This document shows positions 1 to 11,500 of a DNA stretch of 64,000 bases, one piece after another; the stretch's first letter is position 1; the number at the start of each line of letters is the position of its first letter. Location: assembly GCF_000524195.1 (NCBI RefSeq), contig NW_020170467.1, positions 1 through 64,000 of the forward strand, in the 5' to 3' direction. The DNA is from Echinococcus granulosus (taxonomy: Eukaryota; Platyhelminthes; Cestoda; Cyclophyllidea; Taeniidae). The translations under genes and the position numbers were made by a program. The notes under the pieces are model-generated. The model was not told the origin of the DNA, did not search any database, and saw nothing but the letters and a program-made list of their open reading frames with translations.

Positions 1-3000
1 ATCGAAGTCGACTACGTTTCTATTGCGATTGTATGGTCATTAGCAAAAAAGGTGGACGAATGTATGCACATTAAATGCACAAACGATGCACTAACTAAAC
101 TTGACCAGCCCACTACCTCCAAGATAAGCGCCACTTCATCAGCAAACGACTGTCCTTTGTCTTCGTCTGTGTGTACGTGTGTGTGTGTGTACGTGGTGGA
201 CTGTGGACACAATGACTCGCTCGTTGAGGCCCAAACAGCCACCAAGGCTGACATCTACCCACACAATGTGGTGCAACTCAAACGTGTGCAACAATACCTT
301 CGTTTCCACTTAGAAACAACCTAGACTAGTCCCTCATTCGGGCACCATTTATAGAAGTAGAAAAAATCGTCCTAAAAATAAGTGGGGAATGAAAAGTTCA
401 GCTAGGCAACAATCCAAAGTGATCAGCTGACGCGCCTCTTTAGTCTTGCCTTCACTTATGTTTTCCACCAAAAGGGGTGTGGAGAAACTTCTGTTTGCTT
501 CATTGTCCTCCCTTCTTATTGGAAATTATCAGCAATCTGTTACCTGTAACTGAACGAAATCGCTGCCTTCTGACACCAAGACTGAATGCTTGCACTCACA
601 AGGGGGCGATCCTAATTGGTTATCATTAACCCAGTCATAGGACTCAAATTAGGCATTATCCAATCACGTGGAGGCAAATAATCCAGGCTTGGTATTGGCT
701 CCTTGCCTAGTGACCAACAGAAGAATGTCAGTCTTAAAAGTGTGTTGAATAATCAATAAAAGGTATTTACTAGACAGGTCAAATGACAAGCGGTAACCAA
801 TACTTATTAATAAATAAATCAGGGATGAATTAATTGGAATCTTCATTGTTCTATACCAGAAGAAGTACTTTCAAAAGTGGCTTCAAAACAATTTTTTAAT
901 AAGTCAGACCTTGAAAATGGAGTTTAAGTAGGTTTCTTGCTTTATTATTGAGTAGTGCATTCGTCATTAGAACCTCGGAGAGAACATTGACCACCAAGTT
1001 CCAGATAGTTTAGTGGTCTCACATGACACCAATTATCACCAGTTTTTTGGCTGATGTAACTGCCACTCAAAGACTCAATTCGCATCCATACTCAGACAAA
1101 GAATCGAAGCACCACGTGTGTGACGGTAGTAGTGAAAATGTCAACTCATAGGCGTTCTCAAAAATATTTAAAATGCCTTTAAACATCTGCCTGTGGAACT
1201 GGGTAGGCACATGTCTCATTTGTGCGGCGAAATCTGGCAAGCCTCACTGCAAAAGAAATACAACAGCGTCTACTTTTGGTTACTTCCCGACTTCGAGTCA
1301 GACACCAATGCTTGTTGATGTAAGAAGATCGAGTTTAAAACAATCATGCTTGACATCTAAGAAAGGTTTACTGACATTATCCATGACAAAACAACTAATA
1401 TCAACCACAAAAAGTGATTGAGGTATAGAAGTGTGTTAGCTGTAGACTCCCAAATGGATACTTTCCCTGTGCATCTTGATGTACAGAAGTCCCAACCAAA
1501 CTACGGCCTGCATTATCATCATCACCACCACCAAGAGGTAGCATTCTCTATCCGCAACGATTTTATCATACCATACTGTCTGCATTAGGACCACCGGTTG
1601 TATCCGCAACAGAAGGATGACCATGATGTCCTCCGCGGGGTAGGAGGGTGTGCAACAAGTAGCCAGTTGCATAAACGTGCATCAGTCTTCGCGACTTGTG
1701 TTTCTGTTCTGGCGACATGTGCTTGCTCATTAATCTTCCATACCGATGTGGTCAATGTAATTACAGGTTGTCCAAACGAAAAGCGTTGTAAGTCTCTGAT
1801 TGGTGGACAGGAGACTGGAAAGTTTGCATTGATTAGAGTGCTGACCGCTCAAGACCTGACAGCTGAAGTGGTTATTGAAGTAGCCCTTGATCAACGGGTT
1901 TTTCTACTCTATCCATTGGTTCATTTGTACTACAAAGTGGGTAAAGTATTTTAGTTTCTTTCTAATGAGGTCTCAACTAGGGTCAAGAGGGGTTAAATTT
2001 GTTCTGCGTAATGTTGAAGTAGATAATTTTTGGCATTCATTTGAACAGACTTCTGTAATCAATACAATACAAGTTCTACATCAACTTCTGACATTTTTTC
2101 ACGAAAAAAATTCATGCTAAGGCTCTGCCTGGAGGTTTTATGGGATCTAATGCTATTACGCTGCGAAAACGGAATGTGATAGGTAGGCTATGGTTTTATG
2201 TTTATGTCCATAAAGGAATGCAAGGATATTGCCTTTGCCTCATTTCTACGTTCATTTAGGTTGGTACTTTATCCTCCGAAATCTTGGTTTCAGGGTGCCA
2301 GTTTCATGGTCCATCGGTAGGCACATATCAAACGTCCTTCCATTTTAATGTATCATGCCAAGTCATTGGAAAAGAATCGGTGTTCCGTGTAAATGAAGTA
2401 AAGTCATGACAACCACCTTCACTTAATCATTCCTGAAGTTCCTTAAAAGATTAGGTGAGGGTCAAATTTCCGGTGGATATTTGGTAATGCTTTCTAAATA
2501 AAGAACTGGGATTATAGGGTTCAAGAGGAAAGCCCCCAACAACACTTTATTCTCCTAGCAAATCAACACCATTAATTACCTTTAGCAGGGGATGCTTACA
2601 GCCCCAGAAGAGTGGCCACAACAATTCAAGTCTTTAGGTGCCTAATCCCCGAACATTCCAGAACAATCTCGTTGGGCTTCCCCTGATTGGCCAATACGGC
2701 GAGGGGACGCACATCACACGTGCCAATGCTTACTTTAAGGTCAAGGTCATTTAAAAGACATAAATATGGGGAAATTATGATGGCTTTTTGCTTCAATCAA
2801 CGAGGGTAAAAACCTGTCGCCTGAAGTCTTTACTTTCTTAGATTTTCTAGTTGGCATCGCGATAATGTTCGTGTTCACGCACGCACATGCATGTATACAC
2901 ACAAGTCTCGACAGTAATTCATGATTCCTTCCGAACGGGACGCAAACTGGTAGTGAATTTCACTTTTGGGTAGTGTCTTGACTCTTGTAGTGAACACCCC

Positions 3001-5005
3001 AATCCCGAAAGGAACACCAAGGAGATTCTGGGGAGAGACACGAGCGGCGAGTGAGTGCCAACTCTTGGTGAAAAATTGCGTCTACCGTTCACCACACATC
3101 CACGCAGATTCCGCACGGTCGCTTGCCATAGTTGAAATTCAAGGTTCATTGTTCTTCGCGATTCTGTTGGCCAACAACCTGCAATCAACACACTTTTATA
3201 GCACCCATAAAAGGAGTGAAGCACACACTGATCATCTTGAAATTCTATGCAATCTGTTGTCAACGCCTGTGACACTGATTTGTTTAGCTTTCGCGACCTT
3301 CCCCATCAATGAAAGCAAGGGCTTCAATGATAGCTGCAAAAAGAATGGAGATAGAGGAGAGCGCAATGAGGGGTATTGTACCGATAGGTAGAGGCATGTC
3401 TAAGGCTTTACACAACCCTACAAACACTTAATTGCAAAGTTAAAGGGCCCTTATGTTAACACAAAGTTCTTGCAGTGGTCTGGACCGCAGTAACTTTTTC
3501 ACTCATCTGAACAGTCGTGATGGTTGTCAACCATCAGTTTCAAGTTCTTCGTGCTGTAAATCGTAAGGATGATCCTGGTTTCTGTGCTGCTGGCACGCAC
3601 TCCCCATCCATAATGCCCAGGGCTTGACAAAACGGTGATACTTACCTTCGGATTAACTTCAGAGAAGGTATTTCGAAAAGATCTCCCCACTTCTAGACTA
3701 ACAACTCTCACTTATAATCACATACGTCGATTCTTTTGCCGCCGAAAATTAATCGCAGGAGTCTTTACGTCATTGTCAAGTCCACCACAGACCCGGTGAA
3801 CTGTCACGTTTGCACAGTCACCAAACTCCATGATACCTGCGATTGCATCCTTTTAGGAACGTTACCATCAGACAGTCGATTTTCAAAATTGAGGAGACTT
3901 TTAGATCCGTGTCTGGAAGATGGGGTGAAGGAAAAAAGTACACCCTTGACAGTCTAATTTGATCAGAAATGTCATATTTGTGAAGTAACTAAAACATGTA
4001 TAAGTAATAAAAGGTGCCGAGTCAATGGTACTCTTACCTTCTCTCCTCACCGTTTAAACGCCAGACTAGTCCATTCCACCAAGCCTCCACCTCCTAACTC
4101 TACAGTCCGCGCAATTCCAATTGAATGGTCGAATATTTACGTGACTCTGTTAAACCTCAAATTGTCCGTTTGTTAACTTATTAGAGGCGTTCATAGAGAA
4201 GTTCCATTTCTATTTTCAAATCCTGAATTGTGGGGAAATGGGAAAGAGGGGTGCGGGAGGGGGGGGACACCCTCCATAAACTTTACTCCTACTGAAGATT
4301 TAGCTAAGAATTATGTACGAATCAGCTCAAAACACCCAAATCACTGTGGAATAACTGGTTTTTTATGTAAAAGAAACGAAAGAGTCAAATTGGTTTAAGA
4401 ATTCATCGTAGTACTTAGCAAATAGTGCAAAAACTGACGACAAAACAAACTTTAAAAGGAGGTATTGCAAACTCATCCAAAAAAATACAAGTGACATTTT
4501 ACTGTCTGAAAGTTAAAGACTGGAATTCATCATTTGGTTCTTACATCTATGAATTGCTAATAGGTGCGAAAGAGGCCATCTGTAGATTGCCCACATTTTG
4601 TGCCTCTGTTAGGCAGTCATTGGAGTCCTAGACAGTTGGTTTGGGCGTTCTATCAAGATTGATGGTGGTTACATTGACTATTCAAGTGATCTGGGAGTAT
4701 GTCCCTGCTTCACACAGCAAAAGCATGATTAATCATGACGTTGTGCATCTTTAAAGCATTAATAACAGATTCTAAATATTTTTCTTTTCAAAAAATTTTC
4801 ACATATCTCTTCATGGACGATAATGTAGGGGGGTCAATACAAAATAGCAGAGGTTTCGTGCGTCATGCGCGCAGACAACAGGGCGGCGGAAGAGGAGAGG
4901 AGAAGGAATTGGAAAATTCAAAGAAGGGGCAAGATCGTGTGCGGTTGTTTTGCGGACATTCTTCGAAGCAGCATCATCTTCTTTGGCGATTTTAGTTCAC
5001 CTATC
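1..5005. other. Downstream flank of MYLIP, no supported gene
   Basis: Contains the left repeat copy (100-341), a GT microsatellite, an ATC/ACC-rich patch at about 1515-1535 and a G-rich patch at about 4250-4268. The 3'UTR of MYLIP must begin at 5005 and run leftwards, but no AATAAA is obvious close by. Open frames here (for example plus 1598-1954 and 2966-3391) have no recognisable domain or splice support. Confidence 0.6.
100..341. repeat. Dispersed repeat, left copy of an inverted pair
   Basis: Positions about 131-341 are nearly identical to the reverse complement of 9551-9760, with only a handful of differences; weaker similarity extends to about 100 and 9790. The copy contains a GT microsatellite at about 172-196. 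A frame open in the other copy is closed here by a TAG after HLETT. The family is not recognised. Confidence 0.9.
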
Positions 5006-5527
5006 TCATGGAGAGACTCTCTCCAAAGGTGCGGACAGCGCAGAGGAGGTCGACGAACTGTGTCTCTCCCGTTCAGATTGACGCCGATGACGATGGAAGA
5101 AATCAAAAGCTCCTGGTTGCATCACCTCACCACTCTCCGTTCCCTCTTCTTCCTCGTCTGAAGAAGACCCAGCACCTCCTTCCACGTCACTTTCTGCGTT
5201 CTCATGGATATTGAAAGCAACAGTTCGATGCGATTTAGCGACAGCTCCATCTGCGACGGTAGCAGCAGCTGTGACGGCGCTGGACGAGGCAGAACAGGGT
5301 GGATGTGGGGAAATAGAAGGAAATTTTTGGTCCTCGTCCCATGGGAAGTAGCAGCGTTGGCGAAGCTCTATGGCCTTGCGGCAAATGTGGCAGTGGGTAA
5401 GACGCAGTCCACATTCCTCGCAGCTCAGGTGACCGCAGGGAACGAAAACGCACTTTACAGGACGGTCCATGCACACGCGACACTTTACCTCCTCTCGACG
5501 CCAGCGTTGAAGCATCTCTTGTACCTC
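5006..5527 (-). CDS. MYLIP: MYLIP terminal exon: RING finger and acidic tail
   Basis: The acceptor is CGCCTTCAG and the first codons are GAG GTA CAA. The exon encodes EVQEMLQRWRREEVK, equivalent to the helix before the MYLIP RING, then a C3HC4 RING with all eight ligands visible (C-x2-C, C-x-H-x2-C-x2-C, C-x2-C). Basic and aromatic residues KAIELRQRCYFPW follow in the position of the vertebrate VEHVQHVYLP. About 120 further residues are Ala/Ser-rich, with an acidic block (SSSDEEEEGTESGE) and an Arg/His stretch, ending at TGA (5006-5008). Mind bomb RING fingers resemble it locally, but the upstream FERM exons favour MYLIP. Confidence 0.87.
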   Translation of the reverse strand, partial: EVQEMLQRWRREEVKCRVCMDRPVKCVFVPCGHLSCEECGLRLTHCHICRKAIELRQRCYFPWDEDQKFPSISPHPPCSASSSAVTAAATVADGAVAKSHRTVAFNIHENAESDVEGGAGSSSDEEEEGTESGEVMQPGAFDFFHRHRRQSERERHSSSTSSALSAPLERVSP

Positions 5528-8500
5528 CTGAAGGCGAAAGAATTGGGTTCTCAAATATTTAGATCCCATTTTACAAGAGGGAGTGTTGAGTGCTTTGGTG
5601 ACAAATTTGTCGATTCATTGTTTGACCAAGAAATGATTTTTGCAATGGGTAATTTCTTCCGTTTCAGCATTTCGGAGATGTTTGTTTACGTTCATTCCGT
5701 GTCCATCGATCCATCTTTTAATGTGGAATTTGTTTTTGAGAGTGCTTTCAATGGTCATTGTTTATTAATTTTCTTACGTCATACCACTTACAATAATGAT
5801 CTCTCAGTCTTTCGATACGGTGAAAATAAAGCCATTTCCAAACTTTAATGAGTAACTGGAGAACTACTATTATTTTAAATCATACCTCATTTCCTCATCA
5901 GCACCCATTTTACGGATTTCGTTTGTAGGATAGCAATAGTTCTGTCGATTAAAACTATGGAGTAAGTAGCCCCAAAATTAACTGGACCCCACACTATTCA
6001 ACACCTTAGCCGAAACCCAAAAAAGCAACACCAAGAGTGAAGTATTTGTGGGCAGGTTCATGGAGGTAAAAAAACTATTCCTACTTAATGACGAAGTAAG
6101 TCTGCAATTGTGGCATAAACTGACGAAGAGAAATAGTAAAATGTTCTAAGGAGTGATATAAAAGCACTGCTTTTTGAAGAACGGTGTTACCTTTTATTCA
6201 CTTCTTCCAGACACTCGGTTTTATAAAATCTGTGCGTTTAATGTCGGAACGTTGAGCATTCCTTATGGCTGGGGTGATATCGCGTTCCAGGTTTGGAGCC
6301 TCTCCATTCTGGTGCACTTGCCATAGTAGGCACACCTCCACACCGGTGTTTCTTACTGCCTTCCTAGTGCTGCATCATTTTAAGTGAGTTTTAATGTCTC
6401 CTAAGGATTTGCTTTTCCAACGAAATGCTCTATTGGATGCAAAAAGTGGTGAGTAATTAACAGTAGATGTTAAAAGAAACAGAAATTTGTCGCAAAATTT
6501 CAAAACGAAAATAATCATGTCTCCGATTTTACTCAGTTCAACTCATTTTAATCCACCTGTCAAGGTTACTTCCGTTCTTTTCGCTGCTAAGATGTGACAG
6601 TAGTTTAAAAGAATACGCCACTTTGGAGCTAAAACAAATAGGTTGTCGGGTTTATTTCCTGTATTAATAAAGAAAAATTTCATTTACGGAAGGAAAGCCT
6701 ATTACCCTATCTCTCTCCCTTCGTAATAGTAGTAGCGATTGGTCCACAACTAATACCTGCTCAAAATCCCCCACGATGCAGTCGTCGTGACTGCTTCCGC
6801 TGGATCCTCACAACTCGGCAGATCAGAGTTCCCTTGTTTAAAAGTCTATTTTACAAAAAATTGCTGCAATTCTGCAAACGAATTTAAAGTTCTCTTTGAA
6901 ATTAAACGATTGTTATTTTGAAAAGGGACCACAAGAGGGAGGAGCAACATTCTGGGTGAGGGGGTAGCAGAAGAACTGAATAGCTGTTTCATCTGTCGAA
7001 AAGCACCTCTAAGACCAATTTACAAATGGGTTGGTAGCCGGCAGCTTATTAAAACGTGTTACATCGCCCCCTTTTACGCATTTTGCTCATTAACAGTTGC
7101 TGGGGCGAGTTGAATACGTCTTAGCAATGCCTAAACGTCAGCTCGGCACAATAACGCATCCGCCATCAGGAGATCGAAGGTGTTCCATTGCTCTCCTGTG
7201 GCACCGATTTGCACAAATTTTCTGACCAATTTTTATTTCCAAATCAAAAACATTCCTGTGGTGCAGCCAATTTGCATAGACATAAAAAATACGCGTCACA
7301 TATGCTTGACGCCGACAGTGAACGCCTTAAGACTAAAATGTTGTATGAAACAAGGTGGAGAGAAATACCCCATTTTGCACAATTTTGATTACCACTTAAC
7401 CGTGTACCTCCAAAGTTCACTCCTGGAAATCTACAACAAATGGTGGGATAATTTTTTGCACCTGTGGAGGTATCTTCAAATGATCTCTATCAGCAGCTTT
7501 CTATTTATCTTCAATATCTAAAATGAATACTTCCAAGTAATTGATTAAAATCCATACACGAATAGGGAGGCAGTTTTAGAAATTATTTGAAAATGGAGTG
7601 GCCTTTATGAAAGCTTTTACTTAAAAAATAAGATGTATTTCCTCAGGAGTCAACTTTTTTCACGGCGACTTCCGATCCTTTTAGAATATTGGATAGCGTT
7701 CGCGAGAAAATTGCTACATTTAACGGCCGATGAGTCCCCATTCATTACTGACCATCCAAAGCGATGGGACACTGGTCAAACTCAAAGTGGTTGTTAGATA
7801 TCTCGCATTGTGGAATAGATACCAGACCGTGCAGTGATTCTGCAAGCCTGCCTGCCCGTATCCCAATCCCAAGGTTTCCCTGTTCACGCACCTAGCGAAC
7901 GGCCACTGCGTGATGTGTGGCCTCAAGGTCACCCCACCAGCCAATTACTTCGCAGGACAGTGGAAAATGACCCTGGCGGAGCGCGTGTCTCGTTTGTGTT
8001 GGTACGTGATGTGACACATCGTGAAAGGCAGAAAGTAATCAAATGGGGAAAGAGAGAAGTGAAAAGTAAATTGAGGACTGGAAAAAATTATGCGTCGAAT
8101 TGACCCAAAATATCCAAAAACTTTTCAAAACTGAGAAAAAAATACATCCTTTCCAATAGCCTTAATGAATCCTGACAAGAAAATTGGGAAAAACCACTAT
8201 AATTCCGATTTTGCAAAGCGCTAAGCTGGACATAGACTGAAAGGGGAAAGGGAGGGGGGAAATGGGGATTGGGTAGGAGTAGATGTATAGGTAGAGCTTG
8301 GACTGCAACTGGACGATTTTCGAAACAGCCAGTTCCAAACTGAATTCACCTTTTCTCCTAGCCTTAGTTACGTGAGCTAACAAAGTCAGTGTGTTACCAT
8401 GAATCGAAAAACTGTCAAAATGTCTAATTCGAAGTCCTTTCGAAAATGTCCACAATGATTCCAACAAATCATCCTGATATTTTGATTGTATAAGCAATTT

Positions 8501-11500
8501 TCAAAAATCATTTTAAATGGACCAGGTAGAATTTAGAATGATGAAAAAAGCACCTATTTTTCCTAACTCTGAAGGTCGCTAACCCTGTAGTATTCACTTT
8601 CAAATCCCGAGACCTGTAAAATTTTGAGTGTGCGATTTGGCAGAATGGCTATGTCATTCATTATTGTGTCACAAGACGCATTGTTTCCGGTCAACAGAAT
8701 CCGGCCGTCCATCCCGTATTTATCCATCCGTAAGCTGCATCCGTAATCCATCTCATCAACCAGGCTCCATGGCCTCGTGAAAAATGTCCCCCTCTGTGGT
8801 TTCAATTTAAACGGATTTACGTTGCCTCAAAAGTTTGGAATCGACGTCCGACCTCCCGGAGCAATTGTGAATGAGCATAATTTTCATTACTGGGAGTGAC
8901 CGTGAGTTAGTGGATGGCGCAAATGCTTCTCCATTGTCTATACACCTTGCTGACTGCGAGAGAAATGAGTAAATGACCTTCAATGTGGAGTCACTACCCA
9001 TACACCCCTAGTCCGCGTTAGCACATTGTCGAGTGTCAATTAATCACTCAAAGGGCGCAATCAAAATGTCTCCATGGGCGTAGTGAAAGCTTTAATTGCT
9101 CTAATCAACCCACTTTATTCACTCCCAAATTAGTGTAGGAAACTGGACGGAATCAGTTGACCCACATGAATACCACCTTTTGAAGAAACATTAGTTTTTT
9201 GTTTCCAAAGCGTCAAAAAATGAGAAAAATCAACGTTAATACTTACTTTTTTTTCCAGCCGGGCGTAGGCTTACGAAGAGCACTTTTAATAAAAGTCCTG
9301 TCTAGTGGTAGACACCTGCACTTCTATGCCGCTTTGATCATCCCGCTGTCTACTCTATTACGCACGTGGTCATGTGACAGCCTGGATACAAAGGAATGCA
9401 ATGTTAATCACTTTTTTACAACTGAGGAGAATCAGAGGAGGATGGGGATGGGACATTGTCTACTTCCCAGTCCTAAAATGCAAATCTTCTCACCGAATGC
9501 AAAGCAAGGTGGGGAGTTTGGCGTCACCAAGTAGGAATAACGCTCTTACCCCAATGAGGAACTAGTCTGGGTTGTTTCTAAGTGGAAACGAAGGTATTGT
9601 TGCACACGTTCGAGTTGCACCACATTGTGTGGGTAGATGTCAGCCTTGGTGGCTGTTTGGGCCTCAACGAGCGAGTCATTGTGTCCACAGTCCACCACGT
9701 ACACACACACACACGTACACACAGACGAAGACAAAGGACAGTCGTTTGCTGATGAAGTGGTGCATGTCTTGGAAGTGGTCAGGGGGGCCGTGAGTGGATT
9801 GTTTGGGGGGCAACCAATGGCATGCCTCTTCCACAAACGTTGAAACACAAAAGGCACGTGACACAGGTCAGTCTGTAAGTACTCTCCCCTCAACACGCGT
9901 TCTCGAAAACCTCAGGAAGCAAAAAAACGATGGCTGCCCCGTGTTTGTTTACCACCTGTGCCCTAAACCCACTAGCTTAAGTTCCATCACATTCATTAAT
10001 GACACTAATGTAAATGTGTTTGTTTCATTCCCCACAGTTGTGCATGGCAAGCTGTTTCCAACTCGACGTGTGAAAGGCGTTACGTAATGCCTCGCTACTA
10101 CCTTTAAATACCTCATCATCAAAATCATCATCGTCCGTTTTTTTCTTTTTGCTGTCTGTTTTATTGAGATAAATCATCATCGTAGGGGGACGGAGACTTG
10201 TAAGCAGGATTTGCCTAAATCTGGCAAAAATGCTAACAATATTAAGTGCTGCTGGAGCAACATGAATCAGGCTCGGTAATTCGCCACAGCCACGCACCAA
10301 ACTAGCTCCAGATCACTTCATCTGCTCCATTGTTCGGCATCACCTTTGCCATACTTCAAGAACGACTCGCGTGTACAATTATGGACAGGATATCTCGGTA
10401 ATGCACCCACTCGGATTGACAGATCTCCGAAACTCGCAAAACATTTCATACAACTGGAGACGCACCTCGAGCAGCACTTTTTGCACTCTGCTGTGTTGAG
10501 TATTATGTCGGTACGATCTACTCACTTCCCAAGAAATCACCTCGAATTATCAAATTTGGCTCTACTTCGACTCCATTTCAGGAACACACTGCCTCACCGA
10601 GGCAATCCAAGCAAATATGATATGAACCTGACCTACATTTTAAACACCTCATAGTACCGAAGTGCACCAAATTCCCTAAAATAAACCACTTCATTTCAAT
10701 TTTAGGCCAAACTTCTTACTCCTTTCGTAGCACCCGTAAACCTTGGCACGGCAGTCGACTTTGTGGTGCACTACCGACAGTATTTTTTGCTTTTCGCCTT
10801 CCGTCATTAGTCGATCGTCTCTACCATCAACTACGCATTGCACCACTCGCACCACACATACATCTCAGGTGACACTGCAACCAAATCAAGCCACAGTTGC
10901 CCCACTTTTCGCCACATTGCTGCCTAATTCACTGCGGCCACTCACCTCCTCCATACTGGCCATGGAGTCACTGTGCGAGGTGTGCAACGTAATGCGATTG
11001 AGAGAGGTCGGCGAGGTGGCGGTAACGTGAGTGGAGTCTTCGAACTGATGCATCGAGCCTATTGATAGTGGGCTGGTTACTCCCGCCGACCCCCCCAGCT
11101 CTGCCGACCCAAACACCGTTGTAGCCGCAGTTGTCATTGAGTTGCCGAAGGAGCCTGATGCCTCGTTGGCTGCGTGGTAGAGATTGCGTCTTGCGCGGTC
11201 GTGCACCTCACGACTGGTGTAGCGCACGTCGAAGGTGTATTCACGGGCTGCAGATTTGAAGGTGACATTTAGTGTGTGTGCGTGTGTGTGTATGTGCATG
11301 TATGTGAAACATTTGGTAAGGGAGAGCGTTGAGTCCTTGAAAGCAGTATAAGCATGAGAAGACGTTGTGTAACTCGTTTGAGTTTTCCATCATCAAGCAT
11401 CGTCGGGTGCTTTCTGCTCTCTTCACTTTAAAGTTGGGTACTTGCGAAGTGATGTCCCACCTACCATCTGTGGTCCGAAGACACGAGGCTGCGTCAGGAG

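Noticed and set aside
12..254. Conserved-looking small protein duplicated at 9637-9843
   Set aside because: The identity is due to the DNA repeat; reading either strand gives an open frame and there is no evidence for translation.
1598..2120. Two overlapping plus-strand frames as a gene
   Set aside because: No domain, no splice context and no homologous partner in the window.
5006..5527. RING exon as mind bomb (MIB1/MIB2)
   Set aside because: The RING and CRKAIE motif resemble mind bomb, but the two upstream in-phase exons carry the FERM C-lobe and post-FERM block specific to MYLIP.
9546..9896. Open frame as an additional MYLIP exon
   Set aside because: It is largely a repeat present in inverted orientation at 100-341, and its exit phase does not fit the phase-0 RING exon.
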